Source: Phymorhynchus buccinoides
Lineage: Eukaryota > Mollusca > Gastropoda > Neogastropoda > Raphitomidae
Reading direction: 5' to 3'
Length of the DNA stretch: 64,000 nt
Assembly (NCBI GenBank): GCA_017654935.2
Contig: CM065691.1
Coordinates: 35,106,400-35,170,399 of the forward strand
Below are positions 51,210-63,724 of the stretch, piece after piece. The position numbers and the translations under genes were made by a program. Every line of letters starts with the position of its first letter. The first letter of the stretch is position 1. A model generated the notes under the pieces. The model was given only the letters and a program-made list of their open reading frames with translations, did no database searches and was not told the DNA's origin.

Positions 51210-53370
51210 TTTTTTGCCGTTTTTGCCTTGTTGTTGCGTACATGCACTTTGTTTTGGTTGTATTTAAGGACATGTGATTTAACTCAGTCCAGGTGACTAT
51301 ATTTTGAATACTGTTTTGAAGTTTACATCCTAGTTGTTCGGCATCAGAATCACTGGAGTGAACAGACGTATCGTCTGCAAACATTTCACATTTACTTGAA
51401 ATAGAACAGGGTAAATCATTCACATAAAGAGAAAATAAGAGAGGGCCAAGCACAGAGCCTTGAGGTACTCCATATTTGACTGGCAATCGTGCTGAAATTG
51501 TATTGTTTATAACCACTGACTGCACTCGATCGCTCAAAAAGGATGACATCAGATTTTTAAATTCTGGAGTTACCTTGTAAAGTTCTAGTTTTCGTAGCAA
51601 TAGAGAATGGTTAATCACATCAAAAGCTTTTTCAAAATCTACGAAGAGAATACCGTTAAATTTATTGTCGTTTACATTACAAAGAAGACTATCAATAAGC
51701 TGTATCAATGCGCTATGGCAAGAATGATTTTTACGGAATCCAGACTGGTCGCCATGTAGTAAGTCATTTTTATCAAGGTAAGAATACAAGGACACTTGAA
51801 GGTGTTTTTCGATAGGTTTTGATATGGCTGACAAAATAGCAATGGGTCTGTAATTTGAGGGATTAGATGTTTCACCAGATTTATAAAGAGGGGTAACTTT
51901 AGCTTGTTTGAAATGAATAGGAAAACATTGTTTATCAATACACAAATTATACAAATACGTTAACGAATCTGAAATAACAGGACATGCCACTTTTAATATA
52001 TTAGTATCTAAGCCATCTAAATCACGGGTTCCTGATCGTTTTAAAGAAGAAAGGTTTTTACTAACGTCAAAAACAGTCATTGGCTGAAGAACAAAAGGAT
52101 AATGAAAGTCTTTTGAGTCAAGGTAGTATTTTAAAGTGCCAAGATCATTTTCAGTGGACCTGTCATGCTTTATAACTTTTTCTGTTATGTTTGCAAAGTG
52201 GTCATTTAACTGGTCTGCGGATATATCTTTAATGCTTTGCTGACTCCTGGATGCTTTTTTATTAGTTAATATGTTTATGGCCTTCCATATTTGACTTGAG
52301 TCTTTTGTTGAGGTTAACATCTTTCTAAAATAGTTACGCTTAGCTTTACGCTTCATGGTATTAACTTTGTTTCTTTGTTTTGTAAATTGCTGTTTTGTGC
52401 CATGGTTGCTGAGATCATCGCGTTTATTTCTTTCATCATCTATTTCTTTACTAATCCATGGCGGTTTGGTTTCTTGCCTGACTCTTTTCTTAACGAACGG
52501 GGCATGTTTATCATATACTGACATAAATGTATTTTTCCAAAATTCAGCTGCTTGGTTAGGATATCTGATTTGATATATGAAATCTAAATGAGCATTTGCA
52601 AGGTCTTTGAGAAAATCTTGTTCATTAATTTTTTTTAAACTTCTATAATATATACTCTTGTGTCCTACCTTTGGAATTTTGATGTGTGTTTTATACCAGG
52701 TAAGACAGATGACATTGTGATCACTACAGCCAGAAGGAGGAGCACACAGCTCAATAATGGATTGTTTATTGTTAGCATAGATATGGTCAATCAATGATTT
52801 AGATGTTTCAGTTATGCGGGTTGGTAAGTTTACTAATTGTTCGAATCCATGTAGACTATAAATATGATACCATTTGGGTCTGGGTTTCAATAAATCAATA
52901 TTAAAATCTCCCAGCACAATTGTTTCACGATCAAACATTGTTATTTCATCCATTAAAGAATTAAAGTGATCATACCAGACTGTTGTTTCTGCTGGGTTTC
53001 TGTATACAAATCCTATTACTAATGGTGTACTGTTCTTTACAGTGACTTCTATCCATATTGATTCAACAAATTCATTATTAACGTTGTCAAGTTTTCTGCA
53101 ATTTAACGAGGAAGCAAAATATAAGAGTAAACCAGTAGATTTCGGTTTATGTGGGTCTAATCTCATTATCTGATAGCCTGGCATATCTATATCTGTATTA
53201 TTTATTTCTGATGATAATCGAGATTCTGCCAGACAAAACAGATGAAAACTGTTACCATTGTTATGAAGGATCGTGCCAATGTCATCTGTCTTATTCCTGG
53301 CATTGTTAATATTAAGGTAACCAACACGTAAACCATGCTTAACTGGCCACGTGTCTACAGTAGTACACAT
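51163..53370 (-). CDS. LINE pol: EEP endonuclease and reverse transcriptase
   Basis: 735 codons. The N-terminal apurinic-type endonuclease shows 'LAESRL', 'LGDFNIDLL' and 'SDHNVI'. The RT shows 'YRPIAILSAISKPIEKHL', 'FVDFEKAFDVINH', 'YGVPQGSVLGPLLF' and the catalytic 'FADD'. It nicks target DNA and copies the element RNA in place (target-primed reverse transcription). The frame is lost near 51211 at a run of seven A, after which homology goes on in the 50559-51209 frame. A start at 53370 fits, but an N-terminal part may be missing. Clade placement between CR1 and Jockey is uncertain. Confidence 0.92.
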   Translation of the reverse strand: MCTTVDTWPVKHGLRVGYLNINNARNKTDDIGTILHNNGNSFHLFCLAESRLSSEINNTDIDMPGYQIMRLDPHKPKSTGLLLYFASSLNCRKLDNVNNEFVESIWIEVTVKNSTPLVIGFVYRNPAETTVWYDHFNSLMDEITMFDRETIVLGDFNIDLLKPRPKWYHIYSLHGFEQLVNLPTRITETSKSLIDHIYANNKQSIIELCAPPSGCSDHNVICLTWYKTHIKIPKVGHKSIYYRSLKKINEQDFLKDLANAHLDFIYQIRYPNQAAEFWKNTFMSVYDKHAPFVKKRVRQETKPPWISKEIDDERNKRDDLSNHGTKQQFTKQRNKVNTMKRKAKRNYFRKMLTSTKDSSQIWKAINILTNKKASRSQQSIKDISADQLNDHFANITEKVIKHDRSTENDLGTLKYYLDSKDFHYPFVLQPMTVFDVSKNLSSLKRSGTRDLDGLDTNILKVACPVISDSLTYLYNLCIDKQCFPIHFKQAKVTPLYKSGETSNPSNYRPIAILSAISKPIEKHLQVSLYSYLDKNDLLHGDQSGFRKNHSCHSALIQLIDSLLCNVNDNKFNGILFVDFEKAFDVINHSLLLRKLELYKVTPEFKNLMSSFLSDRVQSVVINNTISARLPVKYGVPQGSVLGPLLFSLYVNDLPCSISSKCEMFADDTSVHSSDSDAEQLGCKLQNSIQNIVTWTELNHMSLNTTKTKCMYATTRQKRQKNEEQISIFIYTKQQN

Positions 53371-53934
53371 TATTCAAACCTATATAAATTCATCCAATAA
53401 ATACACTGTCTTAAGATACAATTGAGAATGATTTATACAAACAATAACAATAATAGCGGCAGCACAGAGCCAAAGAAAGCAATCGTATATAACAACAGCA
53501 GCGGGCCAATGCGAAACGATATCTATAAAGAGTATGGAAACACTTGCTGTATAATAATCATCTGAGACAAGCGTGTTCAAAATAGTTCACGACTTTACCA
53601 AGGGATCGTGTACAAGACAAAAAAGGGCACTTTAATACAATTAGATTATTCTATTCCTGTCTCACACTATCTCACAAATCAAACGCACCCCAAAAAATAG
53701 AAACAAGAACAACGTTAATGCAAACACGTGAAATATGAGGGGACAAAAACAAACACTTTTTCTTCAAACGAAGGAAAGATAAAGTTATTCTGCGATACAA
53801 AATTCAAGTTTGGTCCAGTCAGTTGTCTATCAAACCGTTTAACAACCAACAAACCCAATCAATCAAGTCAAAATCTAGGTTCCGAAGGTCCGATATCCAG
53901 TTTTCACGCACACATGCACCACCATCACCCCCCC

Positions 53935-54007
53935 TCTCACACGCACACACACACAAACACACGCACACGCACGCACGCACACGCGCACGCACACGCACAC
54001 GCACACG

Positions 54008-54066
<59 letters not shown>
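53935..54066. repeat. CA/CG microsatellite
   Basis: (CACG)n grading into (CA)n. Confidence 0.95.
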
Positions 54067-54069
<3 letters not shown>

Positions 54070-54284
54070 TGCACATGCACACGAGCGACAACAGTAGATC
54101 TCTATGCCATGCACCTACATGGTGAAGGGGAAAACAAACATTGTAGCTAAAATGTTAGGGTTTTATTTAAATACAAAATTAAAATCCTCAGTTGAATCGA
54201 AATCTTATTAGCGAGATTTCCAAAATTTCGCCGAGACTCGCTTTGCATTTTGATCAATTACCCATTTGGGATATTTTTTATCTT

Positions 54285-54350
54285 GCGCGCGCGCGCACGT
54301 ACACGTACCCCCCCCCCCCCCCCCCCCACACACACACTCACTCACACCAG
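54285..54350. repeat. GC dinucleotides and poly-C tract
   Basis: (GC)n near 54287, C run of about 18 at 54309-54327, then CA repeats. Confidence 0.93.
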
Positions 54351-54571
54351 AACACAAGCGCTCGTGAGCCCTCACATACAAACCTAATTGAACAGCTATG
54401 TACAATAAATGACAGTAGGTCTGCATAGGCACATGTTTATAGTATAGTTTCAAAATTTTAAAACATATAATGTGAGTAACATCAAAGGATAATTTAAAAC
54501 ATAATATGTTTACGAAGTGAATCATATTGTTCAATGCTAACATGGGACAACACTCTGCCATTGACACAATG

Positions 54572-54574
54572 TAT

Positions 54575-54634
<60 letters not shown>
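54572..54634. repeat. CA microsatellite
   Basis: (CA)n of about 60 bp. Confidence 0.95.
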
Positions 54635-54639
<5 letters not shown>

Positions 54640-54809
54640 TGTATGCACTCGGTATGTAATGTTATATGCAGTACTCAAGCAAATGTGTCAAGCTGTTTAT
54701 ACGAAAACACGTGCGTGTGCGTGTGCGTGTGCGTGCGCGTTACGTAGGAATAAATGAACTGTGTATTTGTGCATTTAAGTGAGCTGCTGAGCATAAATAT
54801 TTGAGGTCA

Positions 54810-54827
54810 TGTGTGTGTGTGTGCGTG

Positions 54828-54920
<93 letters not shown>
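54810..54920. repeat. GT, GTGC and GA compound microsatellite
   Basis: (GT)n, then (GTGC)n, which alternates purine and pyrimidine and could form Z-DNA, then (GA)n. Confidence 0.95.
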
Positions 54921-54921
<1 letters not shown>

Positions 54922-55375
54922 TCAGACAGGCACACAGTCAGAAACAGAGAAAAACAGAGACAGAGAGATTTGAGTTTGAAACGAATACTTATAACTTGAG
55001 GTGGCATGGCATTAGGTAAACTGTCGTTCATGGAGTTCAAAACAATTAACTTGAATGACTCAGACAGGTTGGTTGGTTGGTGGTTGTTTTTTTTTCCTCC
55101 TGACGTAAGAATTAAGGAGGAGTCAGGTTCAACCGTTCATTCTCTTACCCCATCCAGTCTTTCATTTTCATTCCATCCCTCCCCAGGTTTTTCTGTCCTC
55201 TTCATTCATATATTTTGTTCTTTTTAACATTATAAACGATTGAAATGCTAGTAGCTAACTTCAGACAACGTGTACAATAGGGACGCACAGAAAAGAAGCG
55301 TTTGTACAAAAACGCAATCTTGAGCATTCACATTACGAGCATTACGACATAGTACTTTCCAACCCCGCAAATAAT

Positions 55376-55650
55376 AATAATAAACGGATATTTATATAGC
55401 GCTTTTTATCGAGCACAAAGCGCTTTGCAATCAGCATTGAAACACTCACACACGCACACACACGCACAGCAGACACACACGCAAAACAGAAACACACTCA
55501 CGTACGTGCACGCACGAGAGTGAACGCGTTCTTGCACACATATTTCATCAAACACACAGAAAACACATTCTCACTGAAACGCACACAAACTTAACCAAAC
55601 ATGCACTTGTACAAACACGCGCACGCGCGCGCACGCACACACACACACAC
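55376..55650. mobile_element. 'tatatagcgctttttatcg' element and CA-rich tract
   Basis: (ATA)n followed by 'tttatatagcgctttttat' and 'aaagcgctttgcaatcagc', then CA-rich DNA. A diverged relative is at 60606-60690. Confidence 0.6.
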
Positions 55651-55682
55651 AAATATGCACATGTAAATTTTTTTTAAAAATT

Positions 55683-56013
55683 TTTTTGCTGTCCCATGTT
55701 CCGGGCTGTACAGTGGCGTTGCTCCCACGCCGCTCGTTCCGAATCCCAATTCGCAGCTACACCCGGGTTTGTTCAAGTCGCAGAAACCGAGACCAGCAGT
55801 CCAAGGAGAGCGAATCTGTGTTAGGCCGTCAGGAGGCAACCAACCGATGAGACACTGCACTTCTGCTGAGTCACTTCGGTGGAGTTCAGTGGAGCCTGTT
55901 CAGGACACCACCTACTAAGCCCCCTACTGACGACACTATTCTCTTAGTCGCGGAGCCAGCGTGAGTGAGGTCCTCCTCCGAGGGCGCCACCACGACCGTC
56001 CACCGACAGCTCC
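55683..56013 (-). mobile_element. Dispersed family H, copy 2
   Basis: Inverse match to 33093-33427 over about 330 bp. Confidence 0.75.
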
Positions 56014-56242
56014 CCAGAACACACTGATCCCCATGACTTTGACCCGAACGCACCAAGGCATAGACTGGATTGGACACCGAAACTGGTCACCATGAGAGCA
56101 GGGCATGCAAAGCCACAGAATTTGAGACTTTTTAATTTTATGATTGATGGAAAATGAGACCGATGATAACGATGATGATGATGCTATGGAGTTCCGTATC
56201 GGTCTGAGACTGCATGGCACTGGGCTGTATTCTACACTTCCT

Positions 56243-56513
56243 TTCTTAATGATATCCCGGCGTTAACCAGGCCCGAGAACTACAGACACCTGCAGTGTTG
56301 GTCTTGCAATTAGAGCAACACTCTCAGAAACGCATCCGTTAAGCGGATGAAACTCGACTGTGTGGTTTCAGTCTTCCCATTGAGCCCATAGCCACTCACT
56401 CTGGGTAGGAGTCAGTCCAGGACCGAAAAAAACCTCGCCTCTGATGGGATTCGAACCCAAGACCTCCCAGCCAGTAGTCCGCGACGCTAACCACTACACC
56501 ACGGCGGCTGGTT
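56243..56513 (-). mobile_element. tRNA-derived SINE
   Basis: On the minus strand it starts with a tRNA-like head (about 56509 to 56435): A box 'tggtgtagtggttagcg' and B box 'gggttcgaatccc', about 35 nt apart. The tail follows without a CCA end, through 'gactgactcctaccca' to about 56243. Pol III transcription would start at the head. Confidence 0.85.
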
Positions 56514-56526
56514 GCACATGTAAACT

Positions 56527-56635
56527 TTGCACAGGCACGCGCGCATGCTCATACACACACATACACACGCGCACACACAAACGCAGACGCGCGCGTGCGC
56601 GCCCACACACACTCACTCACTCATTCACTCACGCC
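56527..56635. repeat. CA/GC-rich low complexity
   Basis: Degenerate CACG, CACT repeats. Confidence 0.8.
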
Positions 56636-56821
56636 ATCCCAAAACGCATATGATTTTAACAAGGCATGGTGGAATTAGCTTCCTGCTAGTTTGTGCCCTA
56701 CCAGCGGTGATCGACACCACTCACACATAGCCTCACGTTAAAACCCTCCTCACCAGTGTATCCCATACATTTCCATTTCCTTTATTACATTCACAACAGT
56801 ATCTTCTTCTTCATTTTTTTC

Positions 56822-57049
56822 CGATGGCTTAGAGTCAAAACGGTTATTGATGTTATTGCAAAAACTAATAACTTGTATTAAAACAGACTACAAACAATAT
56901 AAAATGGGGATTATGCTTTTTATATTTCTGCAGTCTTGTTTTGGTACAAGTTATTAGTTTTTGAAATAGCTTCAATTAGCTTTTGAAATAGCTTCAATAA
57001 AACATCAATGGACTATCTAAAGATAGTCCGTTTTGACTCCAAGCCATCG
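56822..57049. mobile_element. Palindromic MITE, ~228 bp
   Basis: 'cgatggcttagagtcaaaac' and 'gttttgactccaagccatcg' are terminal inverted repeats; inner 'aaaactaataacttgta' and 'tacaagttattagttttt' extend the palindrome. Confidence 0.85.
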
Positions 57050-57646
57050 TTGTATGCTTTGTATGTTGTTTACCACCTCTTATGAAAACCAGCCCCTCAA
57101 AAAGCTAATAAAGGCGAGTAGTGGAATGCCCGAACATGATCATAAAATATTCCTCTCCGAGTTGAAAACTTGACAAAATAAGCCAGGGAAAAAGCCCCCC
57201 CCCCCCTCCACCCTCCCCCTTACATTAGCACACCTACACCTCACCCTAAACCCTAATCCATCACACTGCGTTTTGTCACACCAGCGGGGATTCGGTAGCG
57301 GTTTCAGTTACACAAAAGGGGAACTGCAAAGCGCATAATTCAAATGAACCCTCCCCCCTCTCCCAACCGAATCTTCCACTTCTTTTGTGTCTCTAGTCTT
57401 CGTTCAGACCTCCCTCGATCTCCTCTTCACTTTGAAGATTTTCATTGAGATTCAGTTACTCTTTTTTTGTGTCGTACTTTTTTCTTTTCAATTGTTTTTT
57501 TAAAAAGGTACAGGAAAAGGAGGGCAGTAGAAGAAACCAAATGGGAGCGTGAATGGGAAGAGGAACTGGTGACTGGATATATGAAGCAGAATTAATACAC
57601 TTCTCTGTGCAAACAAATGCATGTACATGTATGTCTGAGAAGGTGA

Positions 57647-57903
<257 letters not shown>

Positions 57904-58014
57904 CAAGGAGAAGATAATGATGATGGTGATGATGATGATGATGATGATGATGAATACAGGATGAAAAGTAAGTAAAAGCGAAAAAACCGAAAGACGTGAA
58001 ATAAAAGCATGGGT

Positions 58015-58067
58015 GAAGAAGAAGAAGAAGAAGAAGAAGAAGAAGAAGAAGAAGAAGAAGAAGAAGC
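58015..58067. repeat. GAA microsatellite
   Basis: (GAA)n of about 50 bp; may be a family A tail without a body. Confidence 0.93.
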
Positions 58068-58429
58068 AGCTTTGTTGGCTATGGCATTTTATGAAGCAGA
58101 ACTTGGCAGGGCACAGAATTATGTGCCATGTCCTGGCCAGTAACATCGTAAAACATGCTACATACTATTTGCTGGAACCGCCCTTCTAGAAAACATACAT
58201 TACTTAGAGCTCTGTCTACCAGAAAATCACCACTTGAGTAACTCTGCGTGTGTGTGTCTGTGTGCGTGCGTGCGTTTGTATGCGCGCGAGTGCTTGTGTA
58301 CACATGTGCATGAGTGTACGTGTGTACACCACAAAGCTAAATTTCTACGTCGGTGGTGTACACTGAGCATGCTGATTAAACGGACTTCAGACACTTTATT
58401 TTACAAGGATAAGAATGTAGGCTAGGCCT

Positions 58430-59182
<753 letters not shown>

Positions 59183-59232
59183 CACAAAAGACACACGCAC
59201 ACAAAAACAAAGTAACACAAACAGCCGGTTGC

Positions 59233-59478
59233 TTTAACCCTTTCACCGCCAACGTCGCATTTATGCACCACAATGGTTAGCACCCGTGTCACTAAAAAGC
59301 ATCAAACCAGGGCCTGTTATCTGAAGACCCTGTTTTCTTAATTTGGGGAGGTAAAGATAGACCTAATGTTATACATGTCACGAGGAATTTCCAATATTGA
59401 AGGTATTTGTTTTGTTTACCCAGTTACATTTATAGTATATTCTGGCTGAAAAATGGCTGGCGGCGAAAGGGTTAAACC
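59233..59478. mobile_element. Family D MITE, intact
   Basis: The ends 'tttaaccctttcaccgccaa' and 'tggctggcggcgaaagggtt' are inverted repeats about 245 bp apart. Confidence 0.85.
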
Positions 59479-59552
59479 TGGCAAACTACACGAGTGGTTA
59501 TCTAATGGATGTCATCATGTGCTTGCGCAATTGCCAACTGCATTTTAAAAAA

Positions 59553-59554
<2 letters not shown>

Positions 59555-59615
<61 letters not shown>

Positions 59616-59735
59616 GGGGGTGGGGGGGGGGGGGGGGGGGGGCAAACTAAGGGGAGGGGGGGGGGTGGGGGGGTGGGGGCGGGGGGTGGGGGGCATTTTT
59701 AAATACAAATTGGGGGGGGGGGGGGGGGGGGGGAT
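59555..59735. repeat. Poly-G tract
   Basis: About 85 nearly unbroken G, then further G-rich DNA and a second G run of about 22; flanked by 'aaattgggg' twice. Confidence 0.95.
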
Positions 59736-60086
59736 CAAATAAAACAAATAGCAGAACAAGTAAGGCACAGTTTCCTGACAGAATAATACGCAGACTATAC
59801 TTATACTTTACATGCACTTCTTTTCATTGAAAGTCTGAAAGAATGTGCGTTCATGCATGTGTGAAAGAAACGTGCGCGAGCGTCTGTGAGTGTGTGTGTG
59901 TGTGCAAGCGTGCGTGCGTGTCTGTGTATGTGTAAGGGATGTATGGTCAAGATGGTATGCATAATTTGTTTCTTCAGAAATTGAAATATCACACCCACTA
60001 AAATAGTAAAAACGTAAGTTACTATTAAGAAAAAAAGAAATGCAATTAGGCAATACTTTACTACTACTAATAACAATCATCATTAT

Positions 60087-60600
60087 ATTAAAAGGCAACT
60101 GTCCGTCCGTCCGTGTGTGTGAAACACAGAACGGGCTTTATAACTCCGCCGTTTTTCGACCGAATCGCTTCAAATTTGCTATCAGCCCTAACGTGGCTAT
60201 GGCAACGGCAACCAAGGCGGCCGTGTCATTTGCACGATTTGGTAAATGCGCGAAACGCGTATCTACCGGCCTCTCGGCACCCGTATCTCCGCTATTTCTG
60301 GATGGATTGCCTTCAAATTTGGAAGGTAGATGACCGGGGACAGCGACTATCTGTGTGCCAAGCAAAGCGAATCGATGCATAAACGCGCGCGATATGAGCC
60401 GCTTCACCTTTTCACAAACCGCGGCGAAACGAGACCCGACATTGACTCGAAATGTGGAACGTGCATGACCAGGAATAGTGACTATCTTGGTGCAACATTT
60501 CAACAGCATCCATTCATAAACGCGCGCGATATCAGCCAATTTACATTTGCGCGGACCCGCCATTTCAAGCCGTCCACAACAAACACTTTACACAGAAAGA
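60087..60600 (+). mobile_element. GC-rich dispersed repeat family I, copy 2
   Basis: 'tataactccgccgtttttcg', 'aggcggccgtgtcatttgca' match 14500-14800. This copy extends further with a related sub-block repeated ('aaacgcgcgcgatat' at 60378 and 60518). Confidence 0.65.
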
Positions 60601-61059
60601 ACACAGTAATAATAATAATAATAATAAATAACATTTATAGAGCACCCTTTCTCTCTTGAGCTCACGGCGCTTCACAACTGTTTAAATAAATACATAAATC
60701 ATAAGTAAGCTACTACAATATCAACTATCACAAACATTCACACAGCCACAACACGCACGCACGCACACGCCCACACCCACATACGCGCGCACACCCACCC
60801 ACCCACAATGTGGGGGACATCATTTTAAGGCAGGAAACAGGACAAGGAAGAAATCAGAGGTATTGCCGGAAGAGGTGAGTTTTAAGAGCAGTTTTGAAAG
60901 ACTGGAAAGATTTAGCAGAACGAAGTTCATATGGTAGGGTGTTCCAGACAGAAGGGGCGCTGAAAGAAAATGAACGTTCACCATTTGTCTTAGTGTTAGT
61001 ACGAGGAATAGAAAGGATAAGTTTGTCAGAAGAGGAACGGAGAGACCTGGAGGGTGAGT

Positions 61060-61325
61060 ATAGGTTCTGTGCTTGTAACTTCCTCTAATCTGCCACTCTC
61101 TTTGACTCTGCCTTTTCCCTTTGCTTTCTGTCATCTACTATCTTTCTGACGTATTGGCCCATTCTCCTGCCTTTTTCCCCAAAAAACTACTCCCAATATT
61201 TGTTGTCTCCTTTGAGCTCCTCCGAAATCAAAATGAGACCAGTGAAAACTGAAAACTGGACACATAATGATGTACCTTACCCATTATGGTCATATGGCCT
61301 GGGGACAGAGAATAAGAAGAAATCA
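61060..61325 (+). mobile_element. SINE-like family A copy
   Basis: 'ttctgtgcttgtaacttcct' to 'cattatggtcatatggcctg' with a 'aagaagaaa' tail. Confidence 0.8.
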
Positions 61326-61859
61326 ACTCACACACCCCTCTCCACCTCTTCTATTTCACGTCAAACTAACTAGTTGTGAGTGACGGGTGGCTTGGAACCT
61401 TGCCAAAGTGCACAGACACCCCCCACCCACCCCCCACACACACACACCCCCTCCCTCTCCACTCTCAAATATGCCAATGAGAGCATGTTTTGACTTCTAA
61501 CAACCATTGCTGTCTGTTTACTTACAATCACTATGTTACTGTCACTTCTTCGAACACAACGCAGCACAATACAGTGCTGTAGGATACGTGTAGGATACAG
61601 TGGAAGGCAAACGCCACAACGCAAACTTGTAGTTTAGACACACACACACACACCCCTCCTCATGTTAACGATTCTCAATATCAAAATCTGGTTCTTCCAG
61701 TTTCGTGCCAATAACTCTAGGCTGATCCTACCCCTATCCCATTCCCGAGAACAGAATGTTGCTTCTCAGTGAAAATGTTCAATGCGAACATGCTATGGGG
61801 GGTGGGGGGGTGTCTAAACTACAAATTAGCCCAATTCACATGACAACACTACACTACAT

Positions 61860-61974
61860 AACACAAGACTAGAGCGTTAAGACGCTAGATCACCAGCCGC
61901 GCAGCAGCATTTTCGGCTGCAGTGCTTGGCCTTGCGGTTGGTAACGAACCGTTACTTCATAAACGTGGGTAAAG

Positions 61975-62061
<87 letters not shown>

Positions 62062-62400
62062 AAGGCATAGCAGCCGATCCAAAGAATCGGTTCTCGCTAG
62101 TCAGACACTTGCCGCTTTGCGCAACAGGGGAAAAAGAGGGGATAAAGTGTAGTTAACGTGAGCAGGGAGGCAAATGAGGCCACGCGGCTAGAGTCCCTCC
62201 TTTATATTAAGCAGGTGCTCAGCAGCATTTTCGGCTCCAGTAACCTTGACCTTTGACAATGACCATTATTTAATCTGGCCTAGATATCCTAAGTACCTAT
62301 GCACATGCAAGATTTGAGCGTTCTAGGTAACATGTCAGGTGCTCGACGGCATTTTCGGCTCCAGTGACCTTAACCTTTGACCTTCATTTTCGAACTTGGC
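61860..62400. repeat. Imperfect repeat with 'gcattttcggctccagt' and a GA tract
   Basis: 'gcagcattttcggct' occurs at about 61905 and 62222, and 'ggcattttcggctcc' at about 62349, the last two followed by 'ttaacctttgacc'-type sequence. (GA)n of about 80 bp lies at 61976-62058. Confidence 0.8.
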
Positions 62401-62584
62401 CTTTTTGTTAGGGCAGCAGTCACTGGAACGCACATACACACCTCACCTTGCCTGTCCCGTCTGTTGCCCCACCCTGCTTCTTTTTCCACACCCACACCCC
62501 ACCCACAAACCCCTTTAACCCTCAATAAAGATCATTTTGACTTGACTTTATCTTTTTACTCAGGACATTTTATCTAGTATCAGA

Positions 62585-62845
62585 ATTTTCTGAGGTCCAA
62601 TCCTATGATGAAAACCATGGTTCAAGGGCCATCCAGGCGCCAGAGAGTCAAGGAGCAACACTGAAATATGCTCCCAACATGACCAATATGGCATCTTCCA
62701 TCAACAATTTACTTATAAATAGTATTTGGCAGTGAACAGTATGTTCAGAAACAAAGGCGAAAGCCTCTGCCACCACACACAAATCCTCTGCACGTAACTT
62801 TTAATCCTCTGAAATTTGCAACTCCTCTGACAATTCTGATGCCCG
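62585..62845. repeat. Dispersed family J, copy 2
   Basis: Parallels 23185-23432; lies just downstream (coding sense) of the isolated Ig4 exon copy. Confidence 0.6.
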
Positions 62846-62930
62846 TTTATATAAGATGTGAATGTACAATGAAAGTTGAACAAACAGTGTTCTACAAGAC
62901 TGGTGAAATATGCACAACATCTTCACTTAC

Positions 62931-63055
62931 CAGAGAACAGCAAAGTGATATCGGTGGAGACATTTTTGTGAGGGGTGGAGGCCACCAGGGTGTAGGTGCC
63001 ACTGTGGGAGGAGCGGGGACCCACAATCGTCAGACTGGCTGCATCCTGCGTTTGC
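62931..63055 (-). CDS. Isolated copy of the Ig4 second-half exon
   Basis: 125 nt with intact acceptor (tactccag) and donor (TCT G|GTAAGT), phase 2 in and 1 out, the same length and phases as the exon at 31800-31924. By eye about 84% of bases match; there is no stop or indel. It reads 'AASLTIVGPRSSHSGTYTLV' and onward. Its out-phase (1) matches the in-phase of the Ig1 exon at 42716, so it could be an upstream exon of the same transcript, part of a paralogue lying to the right, or a duplicated fragment. No companion first-half exon was seen between it and 42716. Confidence 0.75.
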
Positions 63056-63239
63056 CTGGAGTACAGAGACAAAGGAATCAAACGCAGGCTATCATTTACT
63101 TGTAAAATTAAGGAAACAAAGAAATCAAACTCGTACTATTTGCCTGCAAGAGAAAAGTCAAAAGCATATCATTCACTTTGCCTGTAGTGCAGAAATAAAT
63201 AAAGAAACTCGCCCCATTCATCACAATCACTTTTGTATT

Positions 63240-63493
63240 ATAAAGTAAATCCACAGACCCAATTACCCCCTACACAAGTCTTGAGTACTCTGGATAGCTG
63301 AAATGAGTAGTTTGGGTGCAAAATGGGTAGTCCTAAAAAAACACTCCTATTTATTGAAAACCATCACACACTATTCGCTGAAAATGAGTAGCAATCAAGA
63401 GAATTAAAAAGCATTATTATCAATTTTGAATAGTAGAGGTCCAAATTGAGTAGACTACTACTCGAAATGAGTACAGTTAACAGGTCTGAAACC
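63240..63493. mobile_element. Dispersed family K, copy 2
   Basis: Closely matches 27090-27312, including 'cccctacacaagtcttgagt' and 'gaggtccaaattgagtaga'. Confidence 0.75.
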
Positions 63494-63724
63494 GTCTAAA
63501 AAAACACAGAGCAGACTTCATGCTCAGTAGTATAAAAAGCAGACAATAATTCTTCTGGTCTAGTCACACTTCATAATACGTCTGTATGTATGAGACGCAG
63601 ACATCATGAAATTAGCAAATCCTCAGATAATGCAGACTTTATAATAATCATAATCGGGAACGAGCCATGAGATAGCGTCTCGTCGGTGACAACAAGGCTA
63701 CAGTGCGTGAGCAACCAACATGGC

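Larger units (their letters stand above)
49811..53370 (-). mobile_element. Nearly full-length non-LTR retrotransposon (CR1/Jockey-like)
   Basis: The 3' end on the minus strand is a (TTTGAC)n tail at 49811-49834. The body carries an endonuclease-RT pol (51163-53370) and its C-terminal continuation in another frame (50559-51209). No gag-like ORF1 was recognised. The 5' end beyond 53370 was not fixed. It has the same orientation as the receptor gene. Confidence 0.92.

Noticed and set aside
56435..56509. Functional tRNA gene on the minus strand
   Set aside because: A and B boxes are good, but the sequence continues into a SINE body and the acceptor stem pairing looks incomplete.
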